A stretch of DNA of 9,593 bases, from positions 1 to 9,593 of the forward strand of contig JALVLL010000048.1 of NCBI GenBank assembly GCA_027027485.1. Direction: 5' to 3'. Each line of letters begins with the position of its first letter. Position 1 is the stretch's first letter. This DNA is from Candidatus Bipolaricaulota bacterium (GTDB lineage: Bacteria; Bipolaricaulota; Bipolaricaulia; Bipolaricaulales; Bipolaricaulaceae). A model generated the notes under the pieces. The model was not told the DNA's origin and did not search any database. It saw only the letters and a list, made by a program, of their open reading frames with translations. This document shows positions 1-6,808 of this stretch, one piece after another. The position numbers and the translations under genes were made by a program.

Positions 1-792
1 GAGTTTCGGAAGCGGAAGCTGCGTTATGGAGATGGGGAAATCGAATGCCCTCTGTGCCACCACATAGCCCAGGGCCCCCCAGATCGCCACCTGCAGGAAA
101 ACCGCTCCCCCGATCCCGATGACCTTCCCGAAGAGGAAATCCCGCACCGTGACCGAGGAGAGGAGGATCTCGGCCTGCCGTTCCCTCTTTTCGTTGACGA
201 TGTTGGAGAAGAGGGCCATCCCGGCCATGAAGGCGCCCACGTTGAGGAGGATGGCGATCCCCAAGGGTAAGGCCACCGCGCGGGGATCGGGGACCCTACG
301 CCCCACGGGGACCGACACGATCTTTACGTCCTCGATGAGGGGGAAGATCTCGTCCGGATCGTAGCCTCTTTCCTTGAGCCTCCACGCGGAGACGGCCCTG
401 CCCAGGGCCTCCCGGAGCTCCCCCACCCATGTCCCGCCGAGGCCCCTGGAGTAAAGGGTGGCCGCGCCACCGTGCAGGAGGTCCTCCCCGAGCACCAGGA
501 CCCCGTCGATCTCCTTCCGTTCCAGAGTCTCTAGAAGCTTCGGAAGCGGGGCCTCGGCCGGGACGATCCTCACCCGGGATCCCCCCAGCCTTTGGGCGAG
601 TTCCCCGAAGAGAGCTCCTGTGTCGTCGATCACCGCGACCACCCTCCTCTCCCCCTCCACGGCCCGGCCCACGAGCATCGGGATGGACCCCGCCACCGCC
701 AAGATGAAGGGGGTGACGAGGAGGGTCACGAGGAAGGCCCTGGACCTCACCCGCTGGGAGAACTCCCACCGCGCGACTTTCAGGAGCTTCAT
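1..792 (-). CDS. ABC-2 type transporter permease, NatB/YhaP-like (partial, C-terminus beyond window)
   Basis: Membrane partner of the ATPase encoded just upstream; together they would form an exporter of the NatAB type. The frame is open from the ATG at 792 down to base 1, giving exactly 264 codons, so only the N-terminal part is seen. Residues about 19-41 form the first membrane helix, preceded by the basic start MKLLKVARWEFSQR typical of this family. A soluble, probably extracytoplasmic domain covers about 42-165. A second helix lies at about 173-198, followed by EKRERQAEILLSSV (201-214) and GKVIGI (222-227), the conserved cytoplasmic block of NatB/YhaP-like ABC-2 permeases, and then a third helix at about 226-246. 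The start overlaps the ATPase stop in an ATGA arrangement, with GGAGG just upstream, so the two are translationally coupled. The family is clear; the exported substrate (Na+, drug, lipid or peptide) is not. Confidence 0.88.
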   Translation of the reverse strand, partial: MKLLKVARWEFSQRVRSRAFLVTLLVTPFILAVAGSIPMLVGRAVEGERRVVAVIDDTGALFGELAQRLGGSRVRIVPAEAPLPKLLETLERKEIDGVLVLGEDLLHGGAATLYSRGLGGTWVGELREALGRAVSAWRLKERGYDPDEIFPLIEDVKIVSVPVGRRVPDPRAVALPLGIAILLNVGAFMAGMALFSNIVNEKRERQAEILLSSVTVRDFLFGKVIGIGGAVFLQVAIWGALGYVVAQRAFDFPISITQLPLPKL

Positions 793-1688
793 CCCTCCTC
801 CCCCACCAGATCCACGAAGATCTCATGCAGGGTGGGCCGCCGCACCGAGATCTCCTCGACTTCGAGGTCTTCCGGGAGGCTCCGCAGGAACTCCCTAGGC
901 TCCGTACCGGGGGTGAGGGCGAAGGTGGCGTATCCGTCGGAAAGCTCCAGGTCCTCCACCCCGGAAAGCCCCCGAAGCGATGCCCCATCGCCCTGGAAGC
1001 GGAGCTCCACCCTGTACCTCCCGTGGGACCTCTTCACCCCGTCCAGGGGGCCCTGCAGGACCTCCTTCCCTTTTTGGATGAAAAGCACCCTATCACAGAG
1101 CCCCTCCACCAGGTTCATCTGGTGCGAAGAGAGGATGACGGCGGCCCCATCCCGGAGGTCCCGGATGAGCTCCCGGAAGAGGTCCTGGTTCACGGGATCC
1201 AATCCCATGAAGGGCTCGTCCAGGATCACGAGCTCGGGATCGTGTAGGACCGCGGCGAGGAACTGCACCTTCTGCTGCATCCCCTTGGAGAGGGCCTCTA
1301 CTTTGCGGTTCTTCCAGGCAGAAAGCCCCAGTCTCCCAAGCCATTCCCTCGCCCTGTGGCGGGCCTCCCGACGCGGGATCCCCTTGAGCTCCGCGTGGTA
1401 GATCAGAAGGTCCAGGACCCTGGCCTTCCGGTAAAGCCCCCGCTCCTCGGGCAAGTAGCCGATCCTCTCCCTGTGGAGGGGCCCGGGCTTTCCCCCGAAG
1501 AAGTAGCGGATCGTCCCCCGGTCGGGGAGGAAGATCCCGATGACCATGCGGATGAGGGTGGTCTTTCCCGCCCCGTTTGGGCCGAGCAACCCGAGGATCT
1601 CCCCGCGCTCGATCGAAAAGGAGATCCCCTGTACGGCCCGGACCCCATCGAAGCTTTTCTCCACGCCGAGGATCTCCAATAGAGCCAT
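789..1688 (-). CDS. ABC transporter ATP-binding protein, NatA-like with DUF4162 tail
   Basis: Cytoplasmic ATPase of an ABC exporter, 299 residues, the usual length for NatA-like subunits. Walker A is GPNGAGKTT (36-44), the Q-loop region reads YLPEERGLY (78-86), the signature is LSKGMQQK (133-140), Walker B is LVILDEPF (153-160), the D-loop is GLDP (162-165) and the switch histidine is H189 in SSH. The LSKGMQQ signature and PEERGLY motif are normal for the NatA/YhaQ branch and are not defects. A C-terminal DUF4162-like domain follows (about 208-299), ending in the typical PTLHEIFVDLVGE. The ATG at 1688 is the only plausible start: no in-frame ATG or GTG lies just upstream, and there is no Shine-Dalgarno site, which fits the leaderless promoter described nearby. 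It is first in an operon with the ABC-2 permease (4-base overlap) and divergent from the cyclase gene. Confidence 0.93.
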   Translation of the reverse strand: MALLEILGVEKSFDGVRAVQGISFSIERGEILGLLGPNGAGKTTLIRMVIGIFLPDRGTIRYFFGGKPGPLHRERIGYLPEERGLYRKARVLDLLIYHAELKGIPRREARHRAREWLGRLGLSAWKNRKVEALSKGMQQKVQFLAAVLHDPELVILDEPFMGLDPVNQDLFRELIRDLRDGAAVILSSHQMNLVEGLCDRVLFIQKGKEVLQGPLDGVKRSHGRYRVELRFQGDGASLRGLSGVEDLELSDGYATFALTPGTEPREFLRSLPEDLEVEEISVRRPTLHEIFVDLVGEEG

Positions 1689-1697
1689 GTCGGCCGC

Positions 1698-1725
1698 ATG
1701 ATATTCCCGGACAATTGGCGTTCAA
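1698..1725 (-). promoter_or_regulatory. Candidate promoter for the NatA/NatB-like exporter, leaderless
   Basis: Read on the minus strand, TTGAAC (1725-1720) is followed after 16 bases by TATCAT (1703-1698), one mismatch from the -10 consensus. Transcription would start near 1691-1692, only 3-4 bases before the ATG at 1688, giving a leaderless mRNA. This agrees with the missing Shine-Dalgarno site. It overlaps the forward cyclase promoter. Inferred from motif spacing only. Confidence 0.4.
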
Positions 1726-1744
1726 GAAGCCCGGGGCTTATACT
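1715..1744 (+). promoter_or_regulatory. Candidate sigma70-type promoter for the cyclase gene
   Basis: TTGGCG (1715-1720), an 18-base spacer, then TATACT (1739-1744). Transcription would start near 1751, at the edge of the strong ribosome site AAGGAGG (1752-1758), which sits 9 bases before the ATG at 1768. The leader would be only about 17 bases. The -10 is good and the -35 moderate. Confidence 0.45.
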
Positions 1745-1767
1745 GCCCGCCAAGGAGGTGCGTCCCT

Positions 1768-2541
1768 ATGAAAGGATGGGTTTTGCTGTTAATCCCAGTA
1801 TTTTTGCTCTTCCAGGCCGGGGGCTCATGGGCGGAGCAAAAGGTGATCGTTTATTCACGTATCGTCGACCTCAGCCACGCCATAACCACGGACATGCCCA
1901 TTTGGCCGGGAGATCCCACGCCCACCATCGAACCCGTGGCCACCGTGGAGGAGGAGGGATATTTCCTCAACAAGCTGTGTATCGGCGAGCACAGCGGCAC
2001 CCATGTCGGCGCCCCGGCGCATTTCCATTCGGGCGGGGCCACCATCGATCAGGTTCCCGTCGAGCTTCTGGTGCTCCCGGCCGTAGTGATAGACATCCGC
2101 GGCAAAGCCGAGGAGGATCCTGACTACAGGCTTACCGTGGAGGATATCCTCTCATGGGAAAAGGAGCACGGCCGTATCCCCAAAGGGAGCATGGTCATCC
2201 TCTTCACCGGTTGGCAAAGCCGTTGGAATGACCCGAAGGCCTTCTTCAATGCCGATGAGCAGGGGACCTTCCATTGGCCCGGGTTCAGCGCCGAAGCCAC
2301 CCGCTTCCTCGTGGAGGAAAGGAAGGTGGCGGGCCTCGGGACCGATACCCACGGGATCGATCCCGGAAACGATGAGACCTTCGCCCCTAACACGATCCTC
2401 CTCGGGGCAGGGGGTATCCACCTCGAGAACTTAACCAACCTGGATCAGCTTCCCCCTACCGGAGCGGTGTTGGTGATCGGTGCCCTCAAGATCAAGGGGG
2501 GCTCGGGAAGCCCGGCCAGGGTGCTCGCCTTCGTCCCCTGA
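1768..2541 (+). CDS. Secreted cyclase family protein (KynB/isatin-hydrolase-like fold) with altered metal ligands
   Basis: Member of the cyclase/kynurenine formamidase-like family, metal hydrolases that open amide or imide rings or cleave N-formyl groups. The 257-residue protein begins with a Sec signal peptide: hydrophobic core about 4-15 and likely cleavage after SWA (20-22). It therefore acts outside the cytoplasm, while KynB itself is cytoplasmic. Family landmarks: IVDLSHAITTDMPIWPGDP (32-50), HSGTHVGAPAHFH (75-87), HWPGFS (169-174), GTDTHGIDPG (191-200), LENLTNLDQLPP (219-230) and the C-terminal GGSGSPARVLAF (244-255). The usual HxGTHxDxPxH motif has Gly81 in place of Asp, and the usual metal-binding His before LL is Asn208 (APNTILL); Glu220 is retained. 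Start chosen by AAGGAGG nine bases upstream. It converges on the PLP enzyme gene. Family confident; substrate and even catalytic activity unknown. Confidence 0.9.
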   Translation: MKGWVLLLIPVFLLFQAGGSWAEQKVIVYSRIVDLSHAITTDMPIWPGDPTPTIEPVATVEEEGYFLNKLCIGEHSGTHVGAPAHFHSGGATIDQVPVELLVLPAVVIDIRGKAEEDPDYRLTVEDILSWEKEHGRIPKGSMVILFTGWQSRWNDPKAFFNADEQGTFHWPGFSAEATRFLVEERKVAGLGTDTHGIDPGNDETFAPNTILLGAGGIHLENLTNLDQLPPTGAVLVIGALKIKGGSGSPARVLAFVP

Positions 2542-2554
2542 GGCCGGAGATGGC

Positions 2555-2578
2555 GGGGGAGGGGGATCCCCCTCCCCC
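2555..2578. terminator. Perfect 24-base palindrome, probable bidirectional terminator
   Basis: The 45-base gap between the convergent cyclase and PLP-enzyme genes holds a perfect 24-base inverted repeat centred on GGATCC: five G, A, four to five G, then the mirror image. As RNA it folds on either strand into a 10-bp stem capped by GATC. Only a short pyrimidine run follows on the plus strand and there is no U-tract on the minus strand, so termination may be weak or structure-driven. Confidence 0.6.
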
Positions 2579-2586
2579 TCTTCCCT

Positions 2587-4062
2587 TCAGAGCTCAGCGA
2601 GGAGGCCGGTCCTCCGGTTGAACTCCTCGATGAGGCGGTCGATCTCGTCCACCTGCCTGTGGATCCTGTCCCAGTAGTCGGGCCAGTCGTACCATTGCTG
2701 GAGCAGTTCCTCGGCGGATTTGCCCATCTGCTCCACCCAGGTGTAGTACTTCAGGTTGTGGATGCGGCGGCGGTCCCAGTAAGTGAGCTCCTGGACCTTG
2801 TCGGTGTCGGCCCCCAGGAGAAAACGGTGGTAATCGACGGCCGCCTGCTCCCGGGAATAGGGGCCGTACTGCTCCCGCATCTCCCGGAGCCGCGACTGGT
2901 AAAGCTCCATGGAATCGGTGAACACCGTGATGATCACGTCCCGGGAGGTGAGCTCGTAATACTTGGCGAGCTTGACGGCTCCCACCAGGTTCGCCACCGA
3001 GGAGATCCCCAGCCAGTCGAGCCTGTCCACGAGATCCGGCGGCACCCCCTGCTTGATGAGGTATTCCTTCCCCTCGGGCTCGTTGAAGAGGCGGATAAGG
3101 CTCATGGGGTACTGATCGTCGATGGCCATCACAAGATCGGTGTTTCGCACGTTGTGGATCCAGGGGACGTGCTTGTCACCGATCCCCTCGATCCGGTGCT
3201 CCCCGAAGCCGTTGAGGAGGAGGGTGGGGCACTGCCATGCCTCCCCCACCCCGAGCACCGCGTGGGGGAACCTCTCCTTGATGTAGTCGGCGCAGCCCAG
3301 GGTCCCCGAGGAGCCGGAGGTGAGGAAGAGCCCGGCCAGGCGCTGTCCCTCCTTGGCCTCCTCGCCGAAGACCTCCTCCATGGCCGGCCCGGTCACCGCG
3401 TAGTGCCAGAGGTGGTTCCCGAACTCATCGAACTGGTTGAAGATCATCACGTTCTCGCGGGTCCTCTCAAGTTCCTTGCATTTCTGGAAGATCTCCCACA
3501 CGTTGGACTCGGTCCCCGGGGTGGCGATCACCTCCCCTGCCACCTTGGAGAGCCACTCGAACCGCTCCCGGGACATCCCCTCGGGGAGTATCGCGATGGA
3601 CTCGCACGCGAGGAGGTTGGCCACGTAAGCCCCGCCGCGGCAGTAGTTCCCGGTGGAGGGCCAGACGGCCTTGTGGAAGGTGGGGTCGAACTGGCCCGTG
3701 ACAAGACGCGGCGCCAGACACCCGAAGGTGGCTCCCACCTTGTGGGAGCCGGTGGGGAACCATTTCCCCACGAGGCCGATGATGGTGGCCTCCACCCCGG
3801 TGAGCTCGGGGGGAAAGACCAAGCGGTTCACCGGCCCGTAGAGGCCCCCTTTGGGAGTGGGCTCGTTCTTCCAGGTAATCCTGAATAGGTTCAAGGGATG
3901 GAGGTCCCAGAGGCCGATGTCCTTCAAGCGCTCCTTGATCTTCTGGGGGACATATTTATCGGGGTCGCGCATCTGTTTGAAGGTGGGGACGATGATGCCC
4001 CGGTCTCTCGCCCTCTTCGCGGTCCGCTCGAGCTGCTCCTCGTTAACAGTTAAGTCGATCAT
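2587..4062 (-). CDS. Fold-type II PLP-dependent enzyme (TrpB/cysteine synthase-like), specific function unknown
   Basis: Cytoplasmic PLP enzyme of the tryptophan synthase beta superfamily, 491 residues from the ATG at 4062. Visible motifs in this numbering: FPTGSHKVGATF around the PLP-binding Lys108, the substrate-side loop PSTGNYCRGGAY (135-146) with Asn139, and the phosphate-binding loop TSGSSGTLG (248-256). No signal peptide. An N-terminal segment of about 90 residues precedes the catalytic fold, and a Trp/Tyr-rich, charged helical tail (about 420-491) follows. It is therefore longer than cysteine synthase (about 310 residues) or TrpB (about 400), and it is neither: the loops differ and there is no trpA neighbour. 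A beta-elimination or beta-replacement lyase is the best class guess. A GTG at 4068 would add two residues, but the ribosome site favours 4062. It is divergent from the ABC importer, with overlapping -35 boxes. Confidence 0.88.
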   Translation of the reverse strand: MIDLTVNEEQLERTAKRARDRGIIVPTFKQMRDPDKYVPQKIKERLKDIGLWDLHPLNLFRITWKNEPTPKGGLYGPVNRLVFPPELTGVEATIIGLVGKWFPTGSHKVGATFGCLAPRLVTGQFDPTFHKAVWPSTGNYCRGGAYVANLLACESIAILPEGMSRERFEWLSKVAGEVIATPGTESNVWEIFQKCKELERTRENVMIFNQFDEFGNHLWHYAVTGPAMEEVFGEEAKEGQRLAGLFLTSGSSGTLGCADYIKERFPHAVLGVGEAWQCPTLLLNGFGEHRIEGIGDKHVPWIHNVRNTDLVMAIDDQYPMSLIRLFNEPEGKEYLIKQGVPPDLVDRLDWLGISSVANLVGAVKLAKYYELTSRDVIITVFTDSMELYQSRLREMREQYGPYSREQAAVDYHRFLLGADTDKVQELTYWDRRRIHNLKYYTWVEQMGKSAEELLQQWYDWPDYWDRIHRQVDEIDRLIEEFNRRTGLLAEL

Positions 4063-4069
4063 TTCCACG

Positions 4070-4075
4070 CTCCTT
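4070..4075 (-). promoter_or_regulatory. Ribosome binding site deciding the PLP-enzyme start
   Basis: AAGGAG on the minus strand ends 7 bases before the ATG at 4062 but only 1 base before the in-frame GTG at 4068. The spacing makes the GTG unusable and the ATG the likely start. Confidence 0.75.
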
Positions 4076-4095
4076 CGTGTCGGAGGTCACCGGCA

Positions 4096-4125
4096 ATGCT
4101 ATCAAGTTGTTAGGCAAGCTGACAA
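4096..4125 (-). promoter_or_regulatory. Candidate promoter for the PLP enzyme
   Basis: On the minus strand, TTGTCA (4125-4120) is one mismatch from the -35 consensus. After 18 bases comes TAGCAT (4101-4096), a 4/6 -10 box. The start would lie near 4090, with a leader of roughly 28 bases before the ATG at 4062. The -35 box shares its bases with that of the divergent importer promoter. Confidence 0.4.
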
Positions 4126-4147
4126 CCTTTCGCTCCGCCCCTATAAT
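4119..4147 (+). promoter_or_regulatory. Strong sigma70-type promoter for the ABC importer operon
   Basis: CTGACA (4119-4124), a 17-base spacer and a perfect TATAAT (4142-4147). This is the best promoter in the window. The start would be near 4154, giving an 80-base leader that ends in an A-rich stretch and a very strong ribosome site, TAAGGAGGT (4222-4230), 4 bases before the ATG at 4234. I see no riboswitch or clear hairpin in the leader. Confidence 0.75.
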
Positions 4148-4233
4148 GGGAAACATATCGCGTCGATGGGGGAAAGGGGGTGGTTTCCCGGGCTGAGTCG
4201 TGAATTTAAAAAAACAAAAGCTAAGGAGGTTTT

Positions 4234-5790
4234 ATGTGGCGTAAGTTTGTGCTTTTCGTGGTCATTTTGTTGGGCTTCGCCCTGTGGGGCGCAGCTGAGC
4301 CGAGATACGGTGGAACCCTGAGGGTTGCCCTGGCCTCCGAGCCCGGAACCCTGGATATGCAGCTCACCACCGGCGTCGCCGCCAGCATCCCCGCCCGCCA
4401 TATCTTTGAAGGCCTCTTCGCCTTCGATGAGAACTACACCCCCAAGCCCATGCTCCTCGAGGATTGGGAGCTGAGCGCCGATGGGAAGACCGTGACCTTC
4501 TACCTGCGCAAGGGCGTTCTCTTCCACAACGGCAAAGAGCTTAAGGCCGAGGACGTGGTGGCCTCGCTTAAGCGTTGGGGCGAATACGGCCTCACCTCCA
4601 AGGCCCTCTGGAACCACGTGGTGGAGCTTAAGGCCGTGGACGATTACACCGTGGTCATGGTCCTGGATCAGCCCTTCGCCCCCCTGGAGACGTACCTCGC
4701 CAACATCTACGGCGGTCCCAGGATCTACCCCAAGGAGGTGGCCGAGGCCGCCGGCGGCGAGCCCATCCCCCCGGAGAACTACATCGGCACCGGCCCCTAC
4801 AAGTTCGCGGAGTGGAAGGCGGGGAACTACATAAAGCTCGTTCGCTTCGACAAATACTCCGCCAGGGAGGATGCCGCCAGCGGCTACGCCGGGAAGCGCG
4901 TTGCTTATTTCGATGAGCTCGTCTTCTACTTCGTCCCCGAAGACAACGCCCGGCTGGTGGGGATCCAGGCGGGCACCTACGACTACGCCGTCAACATCCC
5001 CAACGACCTCTACCCGAACGTGGAGGGCAACCCGGACATCGTCCCCATCATCGTGGACCACCCGCCCATCTACCCCATGGCCCTCTGCAACACCATCTCC
5101 GGCCTCACGGCCAACGTGAAGATCCGTCAGGCGATCCTGGCGGCCCTTGACATGGAACCCATAATGCTAGCCGGTTACGGCGACCAGAAGTTCTGGAAGC
5201 TGAACGGGAGCTACTTCGCCCCGGGCATCCGCTGGTACACCACCGCCGGCACCGAGGCTTACGATCAGGCCAACCCGGAGAAGGCGAGGAAGCTCCTCGA
5301 GGAGGCGGGCTACAACGGCGAGCCCCTCAGGATCATCGTGGCCGGCGACATGACCGCCCAATACAACCAGGCCCTGGTGGTGGCCGACCAGCTCAAGAAG
5401 GCCGGGTTCAACGTGGATCTCCAGGTCTACGACAAGGCCACCTTCTTCGCCCGCCGCAACGACCGGAAGAACCCGCAGTGGGAGCTCGCGTTCTCCTACT
5501 ACTACACCATCCCCGATCCGTCCCTCGTCCTCATGCTGAGCCCCACCTATGCCGGCTGGTGGGACACCCCCCAGAAGCGGATCCTCACTGAGGTCCTCAA
5601 CCAGATCACCTACTTCAAGGTCCGATACAAGGTCTGGGAGGCCATCATGGAGCTCTGGTACATCGAGGTGCCCGCCATCAAGTTCGGCGACGCCTTCCAG
5701 CTCCACCTCAAGCGGGCCGACGTCAAGGGCTACGGCACCGAATACATCAACATGGGCGCCGCCCCGTACTTCTGGAACTCCTGGAAGTAG
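4234..5790 (+). CDS. ABC transporter substrate-binding protein, family 5 (peptide/dipeptide type)
   Basis: Periplasmic binding component of a peptide-type ABC importer, 518 residues, normal for SBP family 5 (DppA/OppA). Signal peptide: MWRK then a hydrophobic core (5-18), likely cleaved after GAA (19-21). No lipobox cysteine, so a soluble periplasmic protein rather than a lipoprotein. Typical features: RYGGTLRVAL at the mature N-terminus, DNA-coded LEDWELSADGKTVTFYLRKG (family-wide lobe I block), FHNGKELKAEDVV, and IGTGPYKFAEW before the hinge. The 'AGKRVAYFDELVF' stretch resembles a common subgroup of these proteins. The ligand need not be a peptide: this family also binds nickel, sugars, glutathione and opines. 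It has the strongest promoter and ribosome site here and is followed by a terminator ahead of the permease genes, so it is probably made in excess over them. Confidence 0.95.
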   Translation: MWRKFVLFVVILLGFALWGAAEPRYGGTLRVALASEPGTLDMQLTTGVAASIPARHIFEGLFAFDENYTPKPMLLEDWELSADGKTVTFYLRKGVLFHNGKELKAEDVVASLKRWGEYGLTSKALWNHVVELKAVDDYTVVMVLDQPFAPLETYLANIYGGPRIYPKEVAEAAGGEPIPPENYIGTGPYKFAEWKAGNYIKLVRFDKYSAREDAASGYAGKRVAYFDELVFYFVPEDNARLVGIQAGTYDYAVNIPNDLYPNVEGNPDIVPIIVDHPPIYPMALCNTISGLTANVKIRQAILAALDMEPIMLAGYGDQKFWKLNGSYFAPGIRWYTTAGTEAYDQANPEKARKLLEEAGYNGEPLRIIVAGDMTAQYNQALVVADQLKKAGFNVDLQVYDKATFFARRNDRKNPQWELAFSYYYTIPDPSLVLMLSPTYAGWWDTPQKRILTEVLNQITYFKVRYKVWEAIMELWYIEVPAIKFGDAFQLHLKRADVKGYGTEYINMGAAPYFWNSWK

Positions 5791-5801
5791 TGGGATCTCG
5801 T

Positions 5802-5840
5802 GGGGGCCTTCCCATCGGGAGGCCCCCCTTTCTCCTTTTT
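5802..5840 (+). terminator. Intrinsic terminator or attenuator between binding-protein and permease genes
   Basis: Twelve bases after the binding-protein stop, 5802-5809 pairs with 5820-5827 (8 bp) and 5811-5813 with 5817-5819 (3 bp). T5810 is bulged and the loop is ATC. The stem is followed by CTTTCTCCTTTTT (5828-5840). The permease genes have no visible promoter of their own downstream of it, so partial read-through is the likely arrangement, lowering permease expression relative to the binding protein. Confidence 0.8.
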
Positions 5841-5851
5841 GAGATCGAAGG

Positions 5852-6799
5852 ATGCTGTCCTACATCGTGCGCCGGGCCGCGGGGATGGTGGTGAGTGTGC
5901 TCCTGGTGGTTACCATCACCTTCATCCTCATGCAGCTCATCCCGGGGGACCCGGCCTCGGTTCTTTTGGGGCCCAACGCCACCCCCGAACAGATCGAGGC
6001 CCTCAAGCGCACCTGGGGACTTGATCGCCCTATTTGGGTTCAGTTCTACAAGTACTTCGCCAACTTCTTCCGCGGAAACTTAGGGGAATCCATCTTCTTC
6101 CGCCAGCCGGTGCTCCGGATCATCGGGCAACGGGCGGAGACGAGCGTTTTCCTGGGGATCATGGCCTTGATGGTGGTGGTGGGCCTGGGGATCCCGGCGG
6201 GGGTGATCGCGGCGGTGCGGCCCAACAGCTGGGTGGATAACTCCCTTCTCCTTTTGGCCTTGGCCGGGGCCTCCATCCCGAGCTTCTGGCTGGGGCTCAT
6301 GCTCATGGTCCTTTTCGCGGGGAAGCTCCACCTCTTGCCGAGCTCCGGCTACACCTCGGTGATCGCCACGGGGAACATTGCCAACCTCAAGAACCTCATC
6401 CTCCCCGCGTTCGCGTTGGGGTTCGTGAACGCCGCCCTGGTGGCCCGGACGGCCCGCTCCAGCATGTTGGACGTCCTCCGGGCCGATTACATCACCACCG
6501 CCCGGGCCAAGGGACTGCGCGATTCGGTGGTGATCCTGAAGCACGCCCTGCGCAACGCGGCGATCCCCATCACCACGGTGATCTCGTTCACCTTCGCCTC
6601 GCTTGTCTCGGGGGCGGTGGTCACGGAGAACGTGTTCGCCCTGCCCGGGGTAGGGAGCCTGATTGTACAGTCGGTCCTAAAGCGGGATTATCCCATGATC
6701 CAGGGAATCATGCTGGTGGTGGCGGTGCTATACGTGGTTATCAACTTCGTTACCGACCTCACCTACGCCTTCCTGGACCCGCGGATCCGTTACCGGTAG
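5852..6799 (+). CDS. ABC transporter permease, DppB/OppB type
   Basis: First inner-membrane subunit of the importer, 315 residues, the usual length. The first helix (about 9-30) runs into the family hallmark PGDP (31-34). Further helices lie at about 95-120, 131-157, 179-198, 238-258 and 284-304, six in all. The EAA loop that docks the ATPase is ADYITTARAKGLRDSV (211-226), and SGAVVTENVFALPGVG (253-268) is the conserved block before the last helix. The C-terminus DPRIRYR is also typical. The ATG at 5852 has only a weak ribosome site (GAAGG directly adjacent), which would further lower expression compared with the binding protein. The second permease gene follows after 9 bases. Confidence 0.94.
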   Translation: MLSYIVRRAAGMVVSVLLVVTITFILMQLIPGDPASVLLGPNATPEQIEALKRTWGLDRPIWVQFYKYFANFFRGNLGESIFFRQPVLRIIGQRAETSVFLGIMALMVVVGLGIPAGVIAAVRPNSWVDNSLLLLALAGASIPSFWLGLMLMVLFAGKLHLLPSSGYTSVIATGNIANLKNLILPAFALGFVNAALVARTARSSMLDVLRADYITTARAKGLRDSVVILKHALRNAAIPITTVISFTFASLVSGAVVTENVFALPGVGSLIVQSVLKRDYPMIQGIMLVVAVLYVVINFVTDLTYAFLDPRIRYR

Positions 6800-6808
6800 G
6801 GGGACGCC

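Noticed and set aside
296..1725. Several further long open frames on both strands over the exporter genes
   Set aside because: They are Arg/Pro/Gly/Ser-rich shadow frames. The ATPase motifs and the ABC-2 permease signature account for this region in other frames.
2555..2578. G-quadruplex in the G-rich palindrome
   Set aside because: Only two long G-runs lie on each strand, so an intramolecular quadruplex is not expected; a hairpin explains it better.
2659..3888. A 409-codon open frame on the plus strand, antisense to the PLP enzyme
   Set aside because: Its product is a low-complexity run of Gly, Val, Leu, Pro, His and Glu with no domain. It is the mirror of a GC-rich gene whose protein has clear PLP motifs.
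4148..4233. Leader of the binding-protein mRNA considered as a riboswitch
   Set aside because: Only about 80 bases, A-rich at its end, with no clear stems, no terminator-antiterminator pair and no familiar aptamer core.
4731..4740. Perfect internal ribosome-site sequence AAGGAGGTGG inside the binding-protein gene
   Set aside because: It encodes Lys-Glu-Val within a conserved reading frame and no sensible downstream start produces a separate product.
4141..5061. A 306-codon open frame on the minus strand across the binding-protein gene
   Set aside because: Composition is skewed to Val, Gly, His and Asp, it has no recognisable motif, and it overlaps a well-supported gene and its promoter.
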